DNA of 64,000 nt, from the NCBI RefSeq assembly GCF_002091715.1, contig NZ_BDAG01000012.1, positions 79,544 to 143,543 of the forward strand, read 5' to 3'. The notes under the pieces were generated by a model. That model saw only the letters and a list, made by a program, of their open reading frames with translations, did no database searches and was not told where the DNA came from. Source of the DNA: Pseudomonas migulae NBRC 103157 (lineage in GTDB: Bacteria; Pseudomonadota; Gammaproteobacteria; Pseudomonadales; Pseudomonadaceae). Below are positions 44,105 through 55,801 of this stretch, piece by piece (the first letter of the stretch is position 1; every line of letters starts with the position of its first letter). The translations under genes and the position numbers were made by a program.

Positions 44105-44257
44105 ATGAACTACGCCACTTATTACCGTTACGACAGTTTTACCGCCTGGCGATTTAGCAGCCTCCGCTCGGGACAGCCTGCCGCCTCCGATCGGTCACCC
44201 ACAGGTGGCAAGCACACACACGCAGCCAATCCGGCCAATTGTCGAACACCCCAGTAG
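44105..44257 (+). CDS. Aromatic-rich leader peptide 2 of DAHP synthase gene
   Basis: 50 codons from ATG at 44105 (GAGGA upstream). The N-terminus MNYATYYRYDSFTAWRF holds four Tyr, two Phe and one Trp in 17 residues; the rest is of ordinary composition. It ends 48 nt before the DAHP synthase ATG. No second T-rich terminator follows, so it may control access of ribosomes or Rho instead. Two aromatic-rich short frames in series with good ribosome sites make chance unlikely. Confidence 0.6.
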   Translation: MNYATYYRYDSFTAWRFSSLRSGQPAASDRSPTGGKHTHAANPANCRTPQ

Positions 44258-44305
44258 GGCCGAGCGCGCGGGAACGAACCCGCCACTCGCCCAGGAAGCC
44301 TGAAT

Positions 44306-45379
44306 ATGAACTCGTCCGTCTCTGCTCTGCCGCTGTCCACCCTGAGCCCTGCCAATGAAGCACTGACCCTGCGTCTGCCAAGCTCATTGCAACTCAAACA
44401 GCAATTGCCCCTCAGCAACGCCCTGACCCGCCAGGTCGCGGCCCACCGCGACGCAGTCCGCGCGATCCTCAACGGTGAAGACTCCCGTTTGCTGGTCATC
44501 GTCGGCCCTTGCTCGATTCACGATCCCCAGTCCGCCCTCGAATACGCGAGCAACCTCGCCCGCCTCGCCGCCGAAGTCAGCGATGAAATGCTGCTGGTGA
44601 TGCGCGCCTACGTTGAAAAACCCCGAACCACGGTCGGCTGGAAAGGCCTGGCCTACGATCCGCACCTGGACGGCAGCGATGACATGGCCGGCGGCCTGAC
44701 CCTGTCCCGCGAGCTGATGCGCGAAATGCTCCGACTGGGTTTGCCCATCGCCACCGAATTGCTGCAACCGATGGCTGCCGGTTACTTCGACGACCTGCTC
44801 AGTTGGGTGGCCATTGGCGCCCGCACCACCGAGTCGCAGATCCACCGGGAAATGGCCAGTGGCCTGAACATGCCGGTCGGTTTCAAGAACGGCACCGATG
44901 GCGGCGTCGGCGTTGCCAGCGACGCCATGCGCTCGGCCGCCCATCCGCATCGGCACTTCGGTGTCGACAGTCAGGGGCATCCGGCGATCATTCAGACCCC
45001 GGGCAATGCAGACACTCACCTGGTATTGCGCGGTGGCCATCGCGGCCCGAACTACGATCGCGACAGCGTCGCCAAAGTGAACAGCGATTTGACCAAGCTG
45101 AAGATCCCGGCACGGATCATGGTCGACTGCAGCCACGCCAACAGCGGCAAAGACCCGCTGCGTCAACCGGCGGTGTTCAACGATGTGCTTGATCAGCGCC
45201 TGCAAGGTGATCGCTCGCTGATCGGGATGATGATCGAGAGCCATCTGTTCGAGGGTTGCCAGCCGTTGAATCCGTCGCTTCAGTACGGCGTATCGGTGAC
45301 AGATGGGTGCCTGGGATGGGACGGGACGGAGGCGTTGTTGCGTTCGGCGGCGGAACGGTTGCGAGCGACACGCGGTTGA
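44306..45379 (+). CDS. 3-deoxy-7-phosphoheptulonate synthase, class I
   Basis: 357 residues, AGGAAG upstream of ATG. It condenses phosphoenolpyruvate and erythrose 4-phosphate to DAHP, the first step of the shikimate pathway. Class I motifs: LLVIVGPCSIHDPQSALEYA, MRAYVEKPRTTVGWKGL, VAIGARTTESQIHREMASG, GFKNGTDG, RGGHRGPNYD and MVDCSHANSGKDP (metal-binding Cys, His, Glu, Asp set). Which allosteric type (Phe, Tyr or Trp) cannot be read reliably. It is preceded by two aromatic-rich leader peptides and a terminator, so it is very likely attenuated. Confidence 0.95.
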   Translation: MNSSVSALPLSTLSPANEALTLRLPSSLQLKQQLPLSNALTRQVAAHRDAVRAILNGEDSRLLVIVGPCSIHDPQSALEYASNLARLAAEVSDEMLLVMRAYVEKPRTTVGWKGLAYDPHLDGSDDMAGGLTLSRELMREMLRLGLPIATELLQPMAAGYFDDLLSWVAIGARTTESQIHREMASGLNMPVGFKNGTDGGVGVASDAMRSAAHPHRHFGVDSQGHPAIIQTPGNADTHLVLRGGHRGPNYDRDSVAKVNSDLTKLKIPARIMVDCSHANSGKDPLRQPAVFNDVLDQRLQGDRSLIGMMIESHLFEGCQPLNPSLQYGVSVTDGCLGWDGTEALLRSAAERLRATRG

Positions 45380-45605
45380 CAGGCAAATAGCATTCCGGAG
45401 GTAGGTCATTGCAGAACTCTGCGCTACCTCCGGTTAAAGGACGTCCGGACATTCCGAAAAAAGCCTCCTGCGGATTCGAAAATTCGTACCTTACCTATTC
45501 CGTTTTCCCCCATGTACAGCGGCTTTTTCAGACATCGCGCGAACACCCGAGTGCTTTAGAGTGAGGCCCGAGCACATCCTCGAACTCCCGCGAAAAGGTA
45601 CGAAC

Positions 45606-46487
45606 ATGCAACGGAATGCAAGCACTCTCTATCCCATCCTGCTGGTTCACGGCTTGTTCGGTTTCGACCGGATCGGCCCGTTTGAACTCTTCCAGGACAT
45701 CAGGCAAGCACTGCGCAGCGACGGCGCCAGGGTGTTCATACCTCACCTGTCGGCTACCCATACCAACGAAGCACGCGGCAAACAGCTTCTGGCACAGATC
45801 GAACGAGTGCTGGAAGGTACCGGTGCAGAGAAGGTCAACCTGATCGGACACAGCCAGGGCGCACTGGCCGCACGTTATGCCGCAGCGATAGCGCCGCAAT
45901 TCGTAGCGTCGGTGACGTCGGTCAGCGGACCGAATCACGGCTCGGAACTGGCGGATTTCCTGCGAAAGGCACTGACGCCCGGTCGCCTCCCGGAACGGGC
46001 CGCCGAAGCGGTCGTCACCTTGTTCGCCGATTTCCTGTCTTTGCTGAGTGGCAACCCGCACCTGCCGCAGAACGCTATCGCCGCGTTGAATGCGCTGACC
46101 ACTGAAGGTGTCTACGCATTTAATGAGAAATACCCTCAGGGCCTGCCAAAAACCTGGGGTGGCAAGGGTCGCGAGCTGGTCAACGGGGTTCGCTACTATT
46201 CCTGGAGCGGCACGTTGCAGGGGACCGTTATCGATGAAGGGCTCAATGCACTTGATCCGCTGAACGGGTTCTCACTGGCCTTTTCTCGGTATTTCACTAC
46301 CGAAGCCGATCAGAACGACGGCATGGTCGGACGCTTCAGCTCCCATTTGGGCAAAGTGATCCGTTCCGACTACCCGCTCGATCATCTGGACAGCATCAAC
46401 CAGACAGCCGGTCGCGTCCGCACTGGCGTCGACCCGATTGATTTGTATGTGCAACACGCTGAACGCCTGCGAAAGGCTGGCCTGTGA
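45606..46487 (+). CDS. Triacylglycerol lipase-like hydrolase without signal peptide
   Basis: 293 residues from ATG at 45606 (AAAGGT nearby). Family I lipase pattern: YPILLVHGLFGFDRIG (oxyanion hole), VNLIGHSQGALAARYAAAI with nucleophilic Ser, acidic Asp in EADQNDGMVG, and catalytic His in YPLDHLDSINQ. Ca-binding Asp and loop residues fit subfamily I.1/I.2. The N-terminus MQRNASTLYPI starts in the mature domain, with no Sec signal or foldase gene nearby, so it may be cytoplasmic or secreted by another route, as in lipases with ABC exporters. Confidence 0.88.
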   Translation: MQRNASTLYPILLVHGLFGFDRIGPFELFQDIRQALRSDGARVFIPHLSATHTNEARGKQLLAQIERVLEGTGAEKVNLIGHSQGALAARYAAAIAPQFVASVTSVSGPNHGSELADFLRKALTPGRLPERAAEAVVTLFADFLSLLSGNPHLPQNAIAALNALTTEGVYAFNEKYPQGLPKTWGGKGRELVNGVRYYSWSGTLQGTVIDEGLNALDPLNGFSLAFSRYFTTEADQNDGMVGRFSSHLGKVIRSDYPLDHLDSINQTAGRVRTGVDPIDLYVQHAERLRKAGL

Positions 46488-46571
46488 GCATTCGAAGGAA
46501 CTTTGAGAAGAAAAGGACCACTGAATCCGGTAGGCTCCGCATTTTATTGAACATTGAAAGGAGTATTTCCC

Positions 46572-46853
46572 ATGGCTAAAGCCACTGCCCGTCACATCCT
46601 GGTTGCCAGCGAAGACAAGTGCAACGAACTCAAAGCCCAAATCGAAGCGGGTGCCGATTTCGCCGAAGTTGCCAAAGCCAACTCCACCTGCCCGTCCAGC
46701 CGTCAGGGCGGCGACCTGGGTTCGTTCGGTCCAGGCCAGATGGTCAAGGAATTCGACACCGTGGTCTTCAGCGCACCGATCAACGTGGTGCAAGGTCCGG
46801 TCAAGACTCAGTTTGGTTACCACTTGCTGGAAGTGACCAGCCGTCAGGACTGA
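46572..46853 (+). CDS. ppiC: Parvulin-type peptidyl-prolyl isomerase
   Basis: 93 residues from ATG at 46572 (AAGGAG upstream). A single PpiC domain: ARHILVASEDKCNELKAQI, NSTCPSSRQGGDLGSFGPGQMV, VVQGPVKTQFGYHLLEV. Catalytic Cys, His and Gln residues of parvulin are present. No signal peptide, so it acts in the cytoplasm. A second, paralogous stand-alone parvulin is encoded at 62586. Confidence 0.95.
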   Translation: MAKATARHILVASEDKCNELKAQIEAGADFAEVAKANSTCPSSRQGGDLGSFGPGQMVKEFDTVVFSAPINVVQGPVKTQFGYHLLEVTSRQD

Positions 46854-46991
46854 TCCAATCGCTTGGCTTTTCCGCACAACGGCCCGCCTTTTTGGTGGGC
46901 CGTCGTGTTTCGGATGCGTGATACGGCTGGCGAGGGACGCGCCGCTAGCGTACAAATTGCGGTTATCGACCACCCGGCTCTAAGGCTGACA

Positions 46992-48860
46992 ATGCGACTG
47001 GCTTTCCCTACTTTGCTGTTCACTGCCGTGGCCCTGCTGTTGGGCGCCGCCGGTGTGAATGCCGCCCCCCAACATGCGCTGACCGTCTACGGTGAACCGG
47101 CCAAGTACCCTGCCGGCTTCAGTCATTTTGCCTACACCAATCCGCAAGCCCCCAAGGGCGGGACGATGCGCCGCTCGGCGATCGAAATCGGGCATTTCGA
47201 TCATGTCCTGCCTTATATAGACAAAGGCATCGGCGTGACGCAGATCGACGGTTTGATCTATTCGCCCCTGGCCCAGCGCTCGCTGGACGAGCCTTACACC
47301 GTTTATGGCCTGGTGGCGCAGAAGATGGAGCGCTCGGAAGACGGTTTGTCCCTGCGTTTCTACCTCAACCCCAAGGCCCGCTTCGCCGATGGCAAGCCGA
47401 TTACCGCTGAAGACGTGCGCTACACCTTCGATCTGCTGATGACCCAGGGCAGCCTGCGCTATCGCACGCAATTCGCCGACGTCAAAGGCGTCGAAGTGGA
47501 ATCGCCGAGCACCGTTCGTTTCGATTTCAAGAGCAACGAAAACCGCACCCTGCCCCTCGACATCGCGACTTTGCCGGTGTTTCCCGAGCATTGGTGGAAA
47601 ACCCGTGACTTCGCCAGCGGCGGTGGTTACGAGCCACCGCTGGGCAGCGGCCCGTACAAGGTGAGCAAGGTCGACTCCGGGCGCAGCATCACCTTCGAAC
47701 GCAACCCCGACTGGTGGGGCAAGGACCTGCCGGTCAGCCGCGGCCTCTACAATTTCGATCATTTCAGCATCGAGTACTTCGGCGACACCGACGTGGCGCG
47801 CCAGGTGTTGCGCGGTGGTGCGTACGACTACAACCGTGAGTTCTCCGCCACCGGCTACTCCATCGGCTACGACGGCCCGGCGCTCAGCGACGGTCGCCTG
47901 CAGAAGGCGCATCTGGCGCAAAACGCGCCGCAATCAGCGCAAGGTTTCGTGTTCAATCTGCAAAATCCGTTGTTTCAGGATCGCCGCGTACGTCAGGCCT
48001 TGGCGATGCTCTGGGATTTCGAATGGAGCAACCGGCAGATGATGCGCGACCTCTATATTCGCCAGCAAAGTTTCTTTTCCAACACCGACCTTGCCGCCCG
48101 CAGCCTTCCCGATGCCGCCGAGCTGGCGATTCTTGAACCCTTGCGCGGACAGATCCCCGACGAAGTGTTCACCAAAGTCTTCGAAGCACCGAAAACCGAT
48201 GGCAGCGGCGTGATCCGCGACAAACAACTGCAAGCGCTGGACTTGCTCGGGCAGGCCGGGTGGAAACCCGATGGCGATCAACTGGTGAACGCCGAAGGCC
48301 AACCGCTGAGCTTTACGTTCCTGGTCAGCCAGAACGGCATGGACCGTTTGCTGCTGCCGTACAAGCGCACGCTGAAGCAGATTGGCATCGACCTGAACAT
48401 CCGTCGCATCGATTCGTCCCAATACGTCAATCGCCTGATGTCCCGGGATTACGACATGATCGTCACCGGCTATCCGGTCACCACCTCGCCGGGCAACGAA
48501 CTGAACAACTATTTTGGCTCCGCGGCGGCCAACGATCCGGGCTCCAACAATTACATGGTATTGAAAAACCCGGCGGTCGATACGCTGGTCAGCGGCCTGG
48601 TTCGCGCCACCACCCAGGCCGACATGTTGCGCTACGCCCATGCACTCGACCGGGTGCTGCAATGGAACTACTACTGGATTCCCAACTACTATCCGCCGGG
48701 CAGTTCGACCGTATGGTGGAACCGCTTCGGGATTCCCAGCGTGCAAGCCGCCAATGACGAAGCCATCGAGAGTTGGTGGGAAGTGAGCACCACGCCGCTG
48801 ACCAACCAACAGATGACCGCCGAGCTGATCAAGCGCGGCAAACCCGGAGGGCCGCACTGA
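46992..48860 (+). CDS. yejA: Oligopeptide/microcin C-type ABC substrate-binding protein
   Basis: 622 residues from ATG at 46992. Signal peptide [20 protein letters not shown] then [14 protein letters not shown]. Family-5 solute-binding protein of the YejA type: [57 protein letters not shown], ending near [20 protein letters not shown]. It captures peptides in the periplasm for YejBEF; E. coli YejABEF imports microcin C and defensin-like peptides. The next start overlaps its stop (TGATG). Confidence 0.92.
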   Translation: MRLAFPTLLFTAVALLLGAAGVNAAPQHALTVYGEPAKYPAGFSHFAYTNPQAPKGGTMRRSAIEIGHFDHVLPYIDKGIGVTQIDGLIYSPLAQRSLDEPYTVYGLVAQKMERSEDGLSLRFYLNPKARFADGKPITAEDVRYTFDLLMTQGSLRYRTQFADVKGVEVESPSTVRFDFKSNENRTLPLDIATLPVFPEHWWKTRDFASGGGYEPPLGSGPYKVSKVDSGRSITFERNPDWWGKDLPVSRGLYNFDHFSIEYFGDTDVARQVLRGGAYDYNREFSATGYSIGYDGPALSDGRLQKAHLAQNAPQSAQGFVFNLQNPLFQDRRVRQALAMLWDFEWSNRQMMRDLYIRQQSFFSNTDLAARSLPDAAELAILEPLRGQIPDEVFTKVFEAPKTDGSGVIRDKQLQALDLLGQAGWKPDGDQLVNAEGQPLSFTFLVSQNGMDRLLLPYKRTLKQIGIDLNIRRIDSSQYVNRLMSRDYDMIVTGYPVTTSPGNELNNYFGSAAANDPGSNNYMVLKNPAVDTLVSGLVRATTQADMLRYAHALDRVLQWNYYWIPNYYPPGSSTVWWNRFGIPSVQAANDEAIESWWEVSTTPLTNQQMTAELIKRGKPGGPH

Positions 48861-49921
48861 TGTGGGCTTACATTCTGCGGCGTCTGCTGCTGATCATTCC
48901 GACGCTGGTGATCATTCTGCTGGTCAACTTCGTCATCGTTCAGGCCGCGCCAGGCGGCCCGGTGGAACAGGCAATCGCGCACCTGCAAGGGATCGGCGGC
49001 GCCAGTGTCGGCGGTGGCTCCAGCGAAGTCATGAGCGGCAGTTCTCGGGCCAGTCGCGGCCTCGATCCGCAACTGATCAAGGAAATCGAAAAACAGTACG
49101 GCTTCGACAAGCCGGCGCCGGAGCGTCTGTGGCTGATGCTCAAAAGCTATGCGCAACTGGATTTCGGCAAAAGCTTTTTCCGCGGCGCCACCGTCACCGA
49201 CCTGATCCTGGAAAAAATGCCGGTGACCATTTCTCTCGGGCTCTGGGCCACGCTGATCACCTATCTGGTGTCGATCCCGCTGGGCATCCGCAAAGCCGTG
49301 CATCACGGCAGCCACTTCGATATCTGGAGCAGCACCGCGATCATCATCGGCTATGCGATGCCAGCATTCCTGTTCGCGATGTTCCTGATCGTGGTGTTCG
49401 CCGGCGGCACGTCGCTGAACTGGTTCCCGGTGCGCGGCCTGGTCTCGGACAACTTTGAATCGCTGTCCACGGTGGGCAAGATCGCCGACTACTTCTGGCA
49501 CCTGGTGTTGCCGGTGACGGCGCTGGTGATCGGCGGATTTGCCACCCTGACGATCCTGACCAAAAACTCCTTCCTCAACGAAATCACCCGCCAATACGTG
49601 GTCACCGCCCGCGCCAAAGGCATGAGCGAACGGCGCGTGCTGTACGGCCACGTGTTCCGCAACGCGATGTTGTTGGTGGTGTCGGGGATTCCCCAGGCGT
49701 TCATCAGCGTGTTCTTTGCCGGCTCGCTGCTGATCGAGGTGATCTTTTCCCTCGATGGCCTGGGTCGCATGAGCTACGAGGCGGCGGTGTCCCGGGATTA
49801 TCCGGTGGTGTTCGGTTCGTTGTTCATCTTCACGCTGTTCGGCCTCCTGATAAAACTGGTCGGCGACCTCTGCTACACCCTGGTCGACCCGCGTATCGAC
49901 TTCGCCGCGAGGAACGCCTGA
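48860..49921 (+). CDS. yejB: Peptide ABC transporter permease
   Basis: 353 residues; ATG overlaps the yejA stop by 1 bp. OppB-like six-helix permease: [39 protein letters not shown]-loop region [43 protein letters not shown]. It forms the inner-membrane channel with YejE. The adjacent yejE start overlaps its stop as well. Confidence 0.94.
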   Translation: MWAYILRRLLLIIPTLVIILLVNFVIVQAAPGGPVEQAIAHLQGIGGASVGGGSSEVMSGSSRASRGLDPQLIKEIEKQYGFDKPAPERLWLMLKSYAQLDFGKSFFRGATVTDLILEKMPVTISLGLWATLITYLVSIPLGIRKAVHHGSHFDIWSSTAIIIGYAMPAFLFAMFLIVVFAGGTSLNWFPVRGLVSDNFESLSTVGKIADYFWHLVLPVTALVIGGFATLTILTKNSFLNEITRQYVVTARAKGMSERRVLYGHVFRNAMLLVVSGIPQAFISVFFAGSLLIEVIFSLDGLGRMSYEAAVSRDYPVVFGSLFIFTLFGLLIKLVGDLCYTLVDPRIDFAARNA

Positions 49922-50943
49922 TGTTCAAGCTTTCGCCGTTGGCGCGTCGCCGTTTCGAACGCTTCAAGAAAAACCGTCGTGGCTGGTGGTCGCTGTGGCT
50001 GTTTATCGGTCTGTTCCTGTTGAGCCTGGGCGGCGAGCTGATCGCCAATGACAAACCGCTGGTGGTCCGTTACCAGGACTCGTTGTACTTCCCGGTTTTC
50101 AAGCGCTACACCGAGCAGGAGTTCGGCGGACAACTGCCGTTCCAGGCCGACTACCGTAGCGACTATGTGCAGAAGCTGATCAAAAAGGACGGCGGCTGGT
50201 TGTTGTTTCCGCCGATCCCGTTCAGCGACGACACGCCTAACTACGACCTGAACAAACCGGCGCCGAGCCCGCCCTCGAACGTCAATTGGCTAGGCACCGA
50301 CGACCAGGCGCGTGACGTGTTGGCCCGGGTGATTTTCGGTGCGCGGGTGTCGATCCTGTTTGCGTTGATGCTGACATTCGTCAGTGCGCTGATCGGCATC
50401 GCCGCCGGCGCGTTGCAAGGTTATTACGGCGGCTGGGTCGACCTGATCGGTCAGCGTTTGCTGGAAGTCTGGTCGGGGTTGCCGGTGCTGTATCTGCTGA
50501 TCATCCTGTCGGGGTTCGTCGAGCCGAATTTCTGGTGGCTGCTGGGGATCATGGCGCTGTTTTCCTGGCTGGCCCTGGTGGACGTGGTGCGCGCCGAGTT
50601 CCTGCGCGGACGCAACCTGGAATACGTCAAAGCCGCCCGCGCACTGGGCCTGACCGACCGCAAAGTCATCGTGCGGCACATTTTGCCCAACGCGATGAAC
50701 GCAACGCTGAGTTACCTGCCGTTCATTCTGACCGGGGCGATTTCGACGCTCACCGCGCTGGATTTCCTCGGTTTCGGCATGCCTGCTGGCAGCGCTTCAC
50801 TGGGTGAACTGATCGGTCAGGGCAAACAGAACCTGCAAGCGCCGTGGCTGGGGCTGACGGCGTTTTTCACCCTGGCATTGATTCTTTCTTTACTGGTGTT
50901 TATCGGCGAGGCGTTGCGAGATGCCTTTGATCCTCGGTCTTGA
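49921..50943 (+). CDS. yejE: Peptide ABC transporter permease
   Basis: 340 residues, OppC-like with the long periplasmic loop typical of YejE (PLVVRYQDSLYFPVFKRYTEQEFGG). NWLGTDDQARDVLARVIFGARVS is the characteristic N-terminal transition; EYVKAARALGLTDRKVIVRHILPNAMN is the EAA loop contacting the ATPase. Ends EALRDAFDPRS. Start overlaps yejB stop by 1 bp; 16 bp before yejF. Confidence 0.95.
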   Translation: MFKLSPLARRRFERFKKNRRGWWSLWLFIGLFLLSLGGELIANDKPLVVRYQDSLYFPVFKRYTEQEFGGQLPFQADYRSDYVQKLIKKDGGWLLFPPIPFSDDTPNYDLNKPAPSPPSNVNWLGTDDQARDVLARVIFGARVSILFALMLTFVSALIGIAAGALQGYYGGWVDLIGQRLLEVWSGLPVLYLLIILSGFVEPNFWWLLGIMALFSWLALVDVVRAEFLRGRNLEYVKAARALGLTDRKVIVRHILPNAMNATLSYLPFILTGAISTLTALDFLGFGMPAGSASLGELIGQGKQNLQAPWLGLTAFFTLALILSLLVFIGEALRDAFDPRS

Positions 50944-50959
50944 ATAAGCGGATGTTGAT

Positions 50960-52531
50960 ATGAGTAACCTGATCGAAATCCGCAACCTCAACGTGGCCTT
51001 CAGCGGCCAGACCGTGGTGCGCAATCTGAGCCTGGACATCCGCCCCGGTGAATGCCTGGCGCTGGTCGGTGAGTCGGGATCCGGCAAATCGGTGACTGCG
51101 CACTCGATCCTGCAATTGCTGCCCGAGACCGGCACCGAATCCACCGGCAGCATCCGCTATCGCAACAAGGAACTGCTCGGCGCCTCCTCCAAAGTGCTGC
51201 GGGAATTGCGCGGCAACCGCATCGCGATGATTTTCCAGGAGCCGATGACCTCGCTCAACCCGCTGCACAGTATCGAAAAGCAGATCGGCGAAACCTTGCT
51301 GTTGCACAAAGGCTTGACCGGCAAACCCGCGCAGGCACGGATTCTTGAATTGCTGCACCTGGTGGGCATCCAGAAACCCAAGGAACGGCTCAAGGCGTAC
51401 CCGCATCAACTGTCCGGCGGTCAGCGGCAACGGGTGATGATCGCCATGGCCCTGGCTTGCGAGCCAGAGTTGCTGATCGCCGACGAACCCACCACGGCGC
51501 TGGACGTGACAGTGCAGCGCAAGATCCTGCTGCTGCTCAAATCTCTGCAACAGCGACTCGGCATGTCGCTGCTGCTGATCAGCCATGACCTCAACCTGGT
51601 GCGCAGCATCGCCCAGCGCGTGTGCGTGATGAAGGCCGGGGAAATCGTCGAACAGGCACCCTGCGAGACGCTGTTCACCGAGCCAAAGCATCCGTACAGC
51701 TGCGTGTTGCTGAACGCCGAACCGGAAGGTGAAGCCCTGGCACGGGACGCGCGCGAGAACGTATTGGAAGTGGAAAACCTTTCCGTGCGCTTCGCTCTCA
51801 GTGGTGGGCTGTTCCAGCGTAAAACGTATTTGCACGCGGTGGATGGCATCAGCCTGAATGTTCAGCGTGGCAAGACGCTGGGCATTGTCGGTGAATCCGG
51901 TTCCGGCAAGTCCACGCTGGGCCAGGCGATCCTGCGACTGCTCGACTCCGAAGGCAGCATTCGCTTTCAGGGTGAGGCGCTGGATGGTCTGACGCAAAAG
52001 CAGCTGCGGCCGTGGCGCAAAAAAATGCAGGTGGTGTTCCAGGATCCATTCGGCAGCCTCAGCCCACGGATGTCCGTGGCGCAGATCATCAGCGAAGGCC
52101 TTGAGGTTCACAGTCAATTGACGGCGGATGAGTGCAAGGCCGAGGTGATTCGGGCGCTGCAGGAAGTCGGCCTCGACCCGCAAAGTCGCCATCGCTACCC
52201 TCATGAGTTTTCCGGCGGCCAGCGCCAGCGCATCGCCATTGCCCGGGCCCTGGTGCTGAAACCGGCGCTGATCCTGCTCGACGAACCGACCTCGGCGCTG
52301 GACCGCACGGTGCAAAAACAGGTGGTTGCCCTGCTTCGCCAGCTTCAGGAAAAACATGGGTTGACGTACCTGTTCATCAGCCATGACCTGGCGGTAGTCC
52401 GCGCCCTCGCCCATGACATGATTGTGATCAAGGACGGCAAGGTAGTGGAAAGCGGCGCCAGCCACGACGTGTTCGATTCACCACAGCATCCGTACACCAA
52501 AGAGCTGTTGGCGGCGGCGCATCCGCGGTAG
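50960..52531 (+). CDS. yejF: Peptide ABC transporter ATPase, two nucleotide-binding domains
   Basis: 523 residues with two ATPase domains in tandem. First: [42 protein letters not shown]. Second: [43 protein letters not shown]. Each ends with the oligopeptide-type [13 protein letters not shown] tail. It powers the YejBE channel. Last gene of yejABEF; a REP pair follows. Confidence 0.96.
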   Translation: MSNLIEIRNLNVAFSGQTVVRNLSLDIRPGECLALVGESGSGKSVTAHSILQLLPETGTESTGSIRYRNKELLGASSKVLRELRGNRIAMIFQEPMTSLNPLHSIEKQIGETLLLHKGLTGKPAQARILELLHLVGIQKPKERLKAYPHQLSGGQRQRVMIAMALACEPELLIADEPTTALDVTVQRKILLLLKSLQQRLGMSLLLISHDLNLVRSIAQRVCVMKAGEIVEQAPCETLFTEPKHPYSCVLLNAEPEGEALARDARENVLEVENLSVRFALSGGLFQRKTYLHAVDGISLNVQRGKTLGIVGESGSGKSTLGQAILRLLDSEGSIRFQGEALDGLTQKQLRPWRKKMQVVFQDPFGSLSPRMSVAQIISEGLEVHSQLTADECKAEVIRALQEVGLDPQSRHRYPHEFSGGQRQRIAIARALVLKPALILLDEPTSALDRTVQKQVVALLRQLQEKHGLTYLFISHDLAVVRALAHDMIVIKDGKVVESGASHDVFDSPQHPYTKELLAAAHPR

Positions 52532-52567
52532 GCATAATCCGTGCAATACCTTTGGACCGAGTTGTGG

Positions 52568-52651
52568 CCTTCGCGAGCAAGCCCGCTCTCACATTTGACC
52601 GAGTTGTCTGGTCGAACGCGATCGAATGTGGGAGCGAGCTTGCTCGCGAAG
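52568..52651. repeat. REP pair, GAGCxxGCTTGCTCGCGAA type
   Basis: TTCGCGAGCAAGCCCGCTC and its inverted partner GGGAGCGAGCTTGCTCGCGAA are separated by about 40 bp, 40 bp before the HbcR gene. Probable terminator or REP function after yejF. Confidence 0.8.
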
Positions 52652-52689
52652 GGGCCGGCACAGGCAATAAATAATCAGGATCAGCCCAC

Positions 52690-54105
<1,416 letters not shown>

Positions 54106-54266
54106 AGAGACACGAATCTCTATTGGTAGATATGTTTGGGAGCGCTGCGCGCTCATCGCCAGCCAGCCGGCTCCTACAGGAGATCGCATTCACAACACAC
54201 ACCCTTGTAGGAGCCGGCTTGCTGGCGATAAGGCCCTCAACATCACAAAAAATCTCAAAATAGAGA
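54106..54266. promoter_or_regulatory. Two TCTC-type inverted repeats upstream of permease gene
   Basis: AGAGA-N6-TCTCT at 54106-54121 and TCTC-N6-GAGA at 54253-54266 share the AGA/TCT half-sites with a 6-bp gap (in opposite sense). The second is about 95 bp upstream of the predicted start, a normal activator-site distance. A REP pair lies between them. Candidate enhancer sites for the HbcR-like protein. Confidence 0.4.
54154..54229. repeat. REP pair after the HbcR-like gene
   Basis: ATCGCCAGCCAGCCGGCTCC and GGAGCCGGCTTGCTGGCGAT face each other with about 30 bp between. Confidence 0.85.
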
Positions 54267-54330
54267 CAAACACGTTCACCCGCCGCTAAAAAACCCATAA
54301 ATATCCTTATATTTCAACATGTTGCACCTA

Positions 54331-54345
54331 TGGCACGAAACTCGC
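54331..54345 (+). promoter_or_regulatory. Sigma-54 promoter of ketone-body operon
   Basis: TGGCACGAAACTCGC: TGGCACG perfect, exact GG-N10-GC spacing. The predicted start near 54357 leaves a 45-nt leader with AGGAGA at about 54391. Confidence 0.85.
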
Positions 54346-54402
54346 TATAGCCCTCCTCCACACAGCTTCACCCCACAAAAATAACAATCCAGGAGACACA
54401 CC

Positions 54403-55794
54403 ATGAGTGTGATCATTGCCTTGGCAGCCCTCGCGCTGCTGATGCTCGCAGCCTACCGTGGCTACAGCGTTATCCTCTTTGCTCCGATTGCCGCCCTCGG
54501 CGCCGTTCTGCTCACCGACCCTTCCGCCGTCGCCCCCGCTTTCACCGGGGTGTTCATGGAAAAAATGGTCGGCTTCATCAAACTGTATTTCCCGGTGTTC
54601 CTGCTCGGCGCGGTGTTCGGCAAGCTGATCGAGTTGTCGGGTTTCTCGCGTTCCATTGTCGCGGCGGCGATTCGTCTGCTCGGCACCCGTCAGGCGATGC
54701 TGGTGATCGTGCTGGTCTGCGCCCTGCTGACGTACGGCGGCGTGTCGCTGTTTGTGGTGGTGTTTGCGGTCTACCCGTTCGCTGCCGAAATGTTCCGCCA
54801 GAGCAATATCCCTAAACGCCTGATCCCGGCGACCATCGCCCTCGGCGCGTTCTCGTTCACCATGGACGCCCTGCCCGGCACCCCGCAGATCCAGAACATC
54901 ATCCCCAGCACCTTCTTCAACACCACCGCCTGGGCGGCGCCGTGGCTGGGTTTGATCGGCTCGATCTTCGTGGTCTGCGCCGGCATGCTGTTTCTGCAGC
55001 GCCAGCGCAACAAGGCTCAGGCCACCGGTGAAGGCTATGGCTCCGACCTGCGCAACGAGCCGGAAACCGCAGCCGATATCAAGCTGCCAAATCCATGGAT
55101 CGCGCTGTCGCCACTGCTGGCGGTGGGCATCATGAACCTGCTCTTCACCCAGTGGATTCCCCAGTGGTACGGCAAGACCCACAGCCTCGCACTGCCGGGC
55201 ATGGCCGCGCCGGTGACCACTGAAATCGCCAAGCTCACGGCGATCTGGGCGGTTCAGGCTGCGTTGCTGGTCGGCATCATCATGGTGCTGGTGTTCGGCT
55301 TCAAGGCGATTCGCGGCAAGTTGGCCGAAGGCAGTCGTACCGCGGTCGGCGGTTCGTTGCTGGCGGCGATGAACACCGCCTCGGAATACGGCTTCGGTGC
55401 GGTAATCGCTTCCTTGCCGGGCTTCCTGGTACTGGCCGACTGGCTCAAGAGCATTCCAAACCCGCTGGTCAACGAAGCGGTGACCGTCACCCTGCTGGCC
55501 GGCATTACCGGTTCGGCGTCCGGCGGCATGAGCATTGCGCTGGCGGCCATGGCCAATGACTTCATCGCCGCGGCCCATGCCGCCAACATTCCACTGGAAG
55601 TGATGCACCGGGTCGCGGCGATGGCGAGCGGCGGCATGGACACCCTGCCGCACAACGGCGCGGTGATCACCTTGCTGGCCGTCACCGGCCTGACCCACCG
55701 CGAAGCCTACAAAGACATTTTCTGTATTACGCTGATCAAGACCCTGGCGGTCTTTGTGGTGATCGGTACTTTCTACGCCACTGGCATTGTGTGA
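54403..55794 (+). CDS. GntP-family permease, probable 3-hydroxybutyrate/short-chain fatty acid
   Basis: 463 residues, about 12-13 helices. GYSVILFAPIAALGAVLL, FGKLIELSGFSRSIVAAAI, LTYGGVSLFVVVFAVYPFA, DALPGTPQIQNIIPSTFF and GSASGGMSIALAAMAN are GntP-like. AGGAGA precedes the ATG. Neighbours (3-hydroxybutyrate dehydrogenase 7 bp downstream and acetoacetyl-CoA synthetase) indicate a carboxylate importer for ketone bodies, as for the P. aeruginosa homologue. Direct specificity is not visible in the sequence. Confidence 0.88.
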   Translation: MSVIIALAALALLMLAAYRGYSVILFAPIAALGAVLLTDPSAVAPAFTGVFMEKMVGFIKLYFPVFLLGAVFGKLIELSGFSRSIVAAAIRLLGTRQAMLVIVLVCALLTYGGVSLFVVVFAVYPFAAEMFRQSNIPKRLIPATIALGAFSFTMDALPGTPQIQNIIPSTFFNTTAWAAPWLGLIGSIFVVCAGMLFLQRQRNKAQATGEGYGSDLRNEPETAADIKLPNPWIALSPLLAVGIMNLLFTQWIPQWYGKTHSLALPGMAAPVTTEIAKLTAIWAVQAALLVGIIMVLVFGFKAIRGKLAEGSRTAVGGSLLAAMNTASEYGFGAVIASLPGFLVLADWLKSIPNPLVNEAVTVTLLAGITGSASGGMSIALAAMANDFIAAAHAANIPLEVMHRVAAMASGGMDTLPHNGAVITLLAVTGLTHREAYKDIFCITLIKTLAVFVVIGTFYATGIV

Positions 55795-55801
55795 GGTATT
55801 C

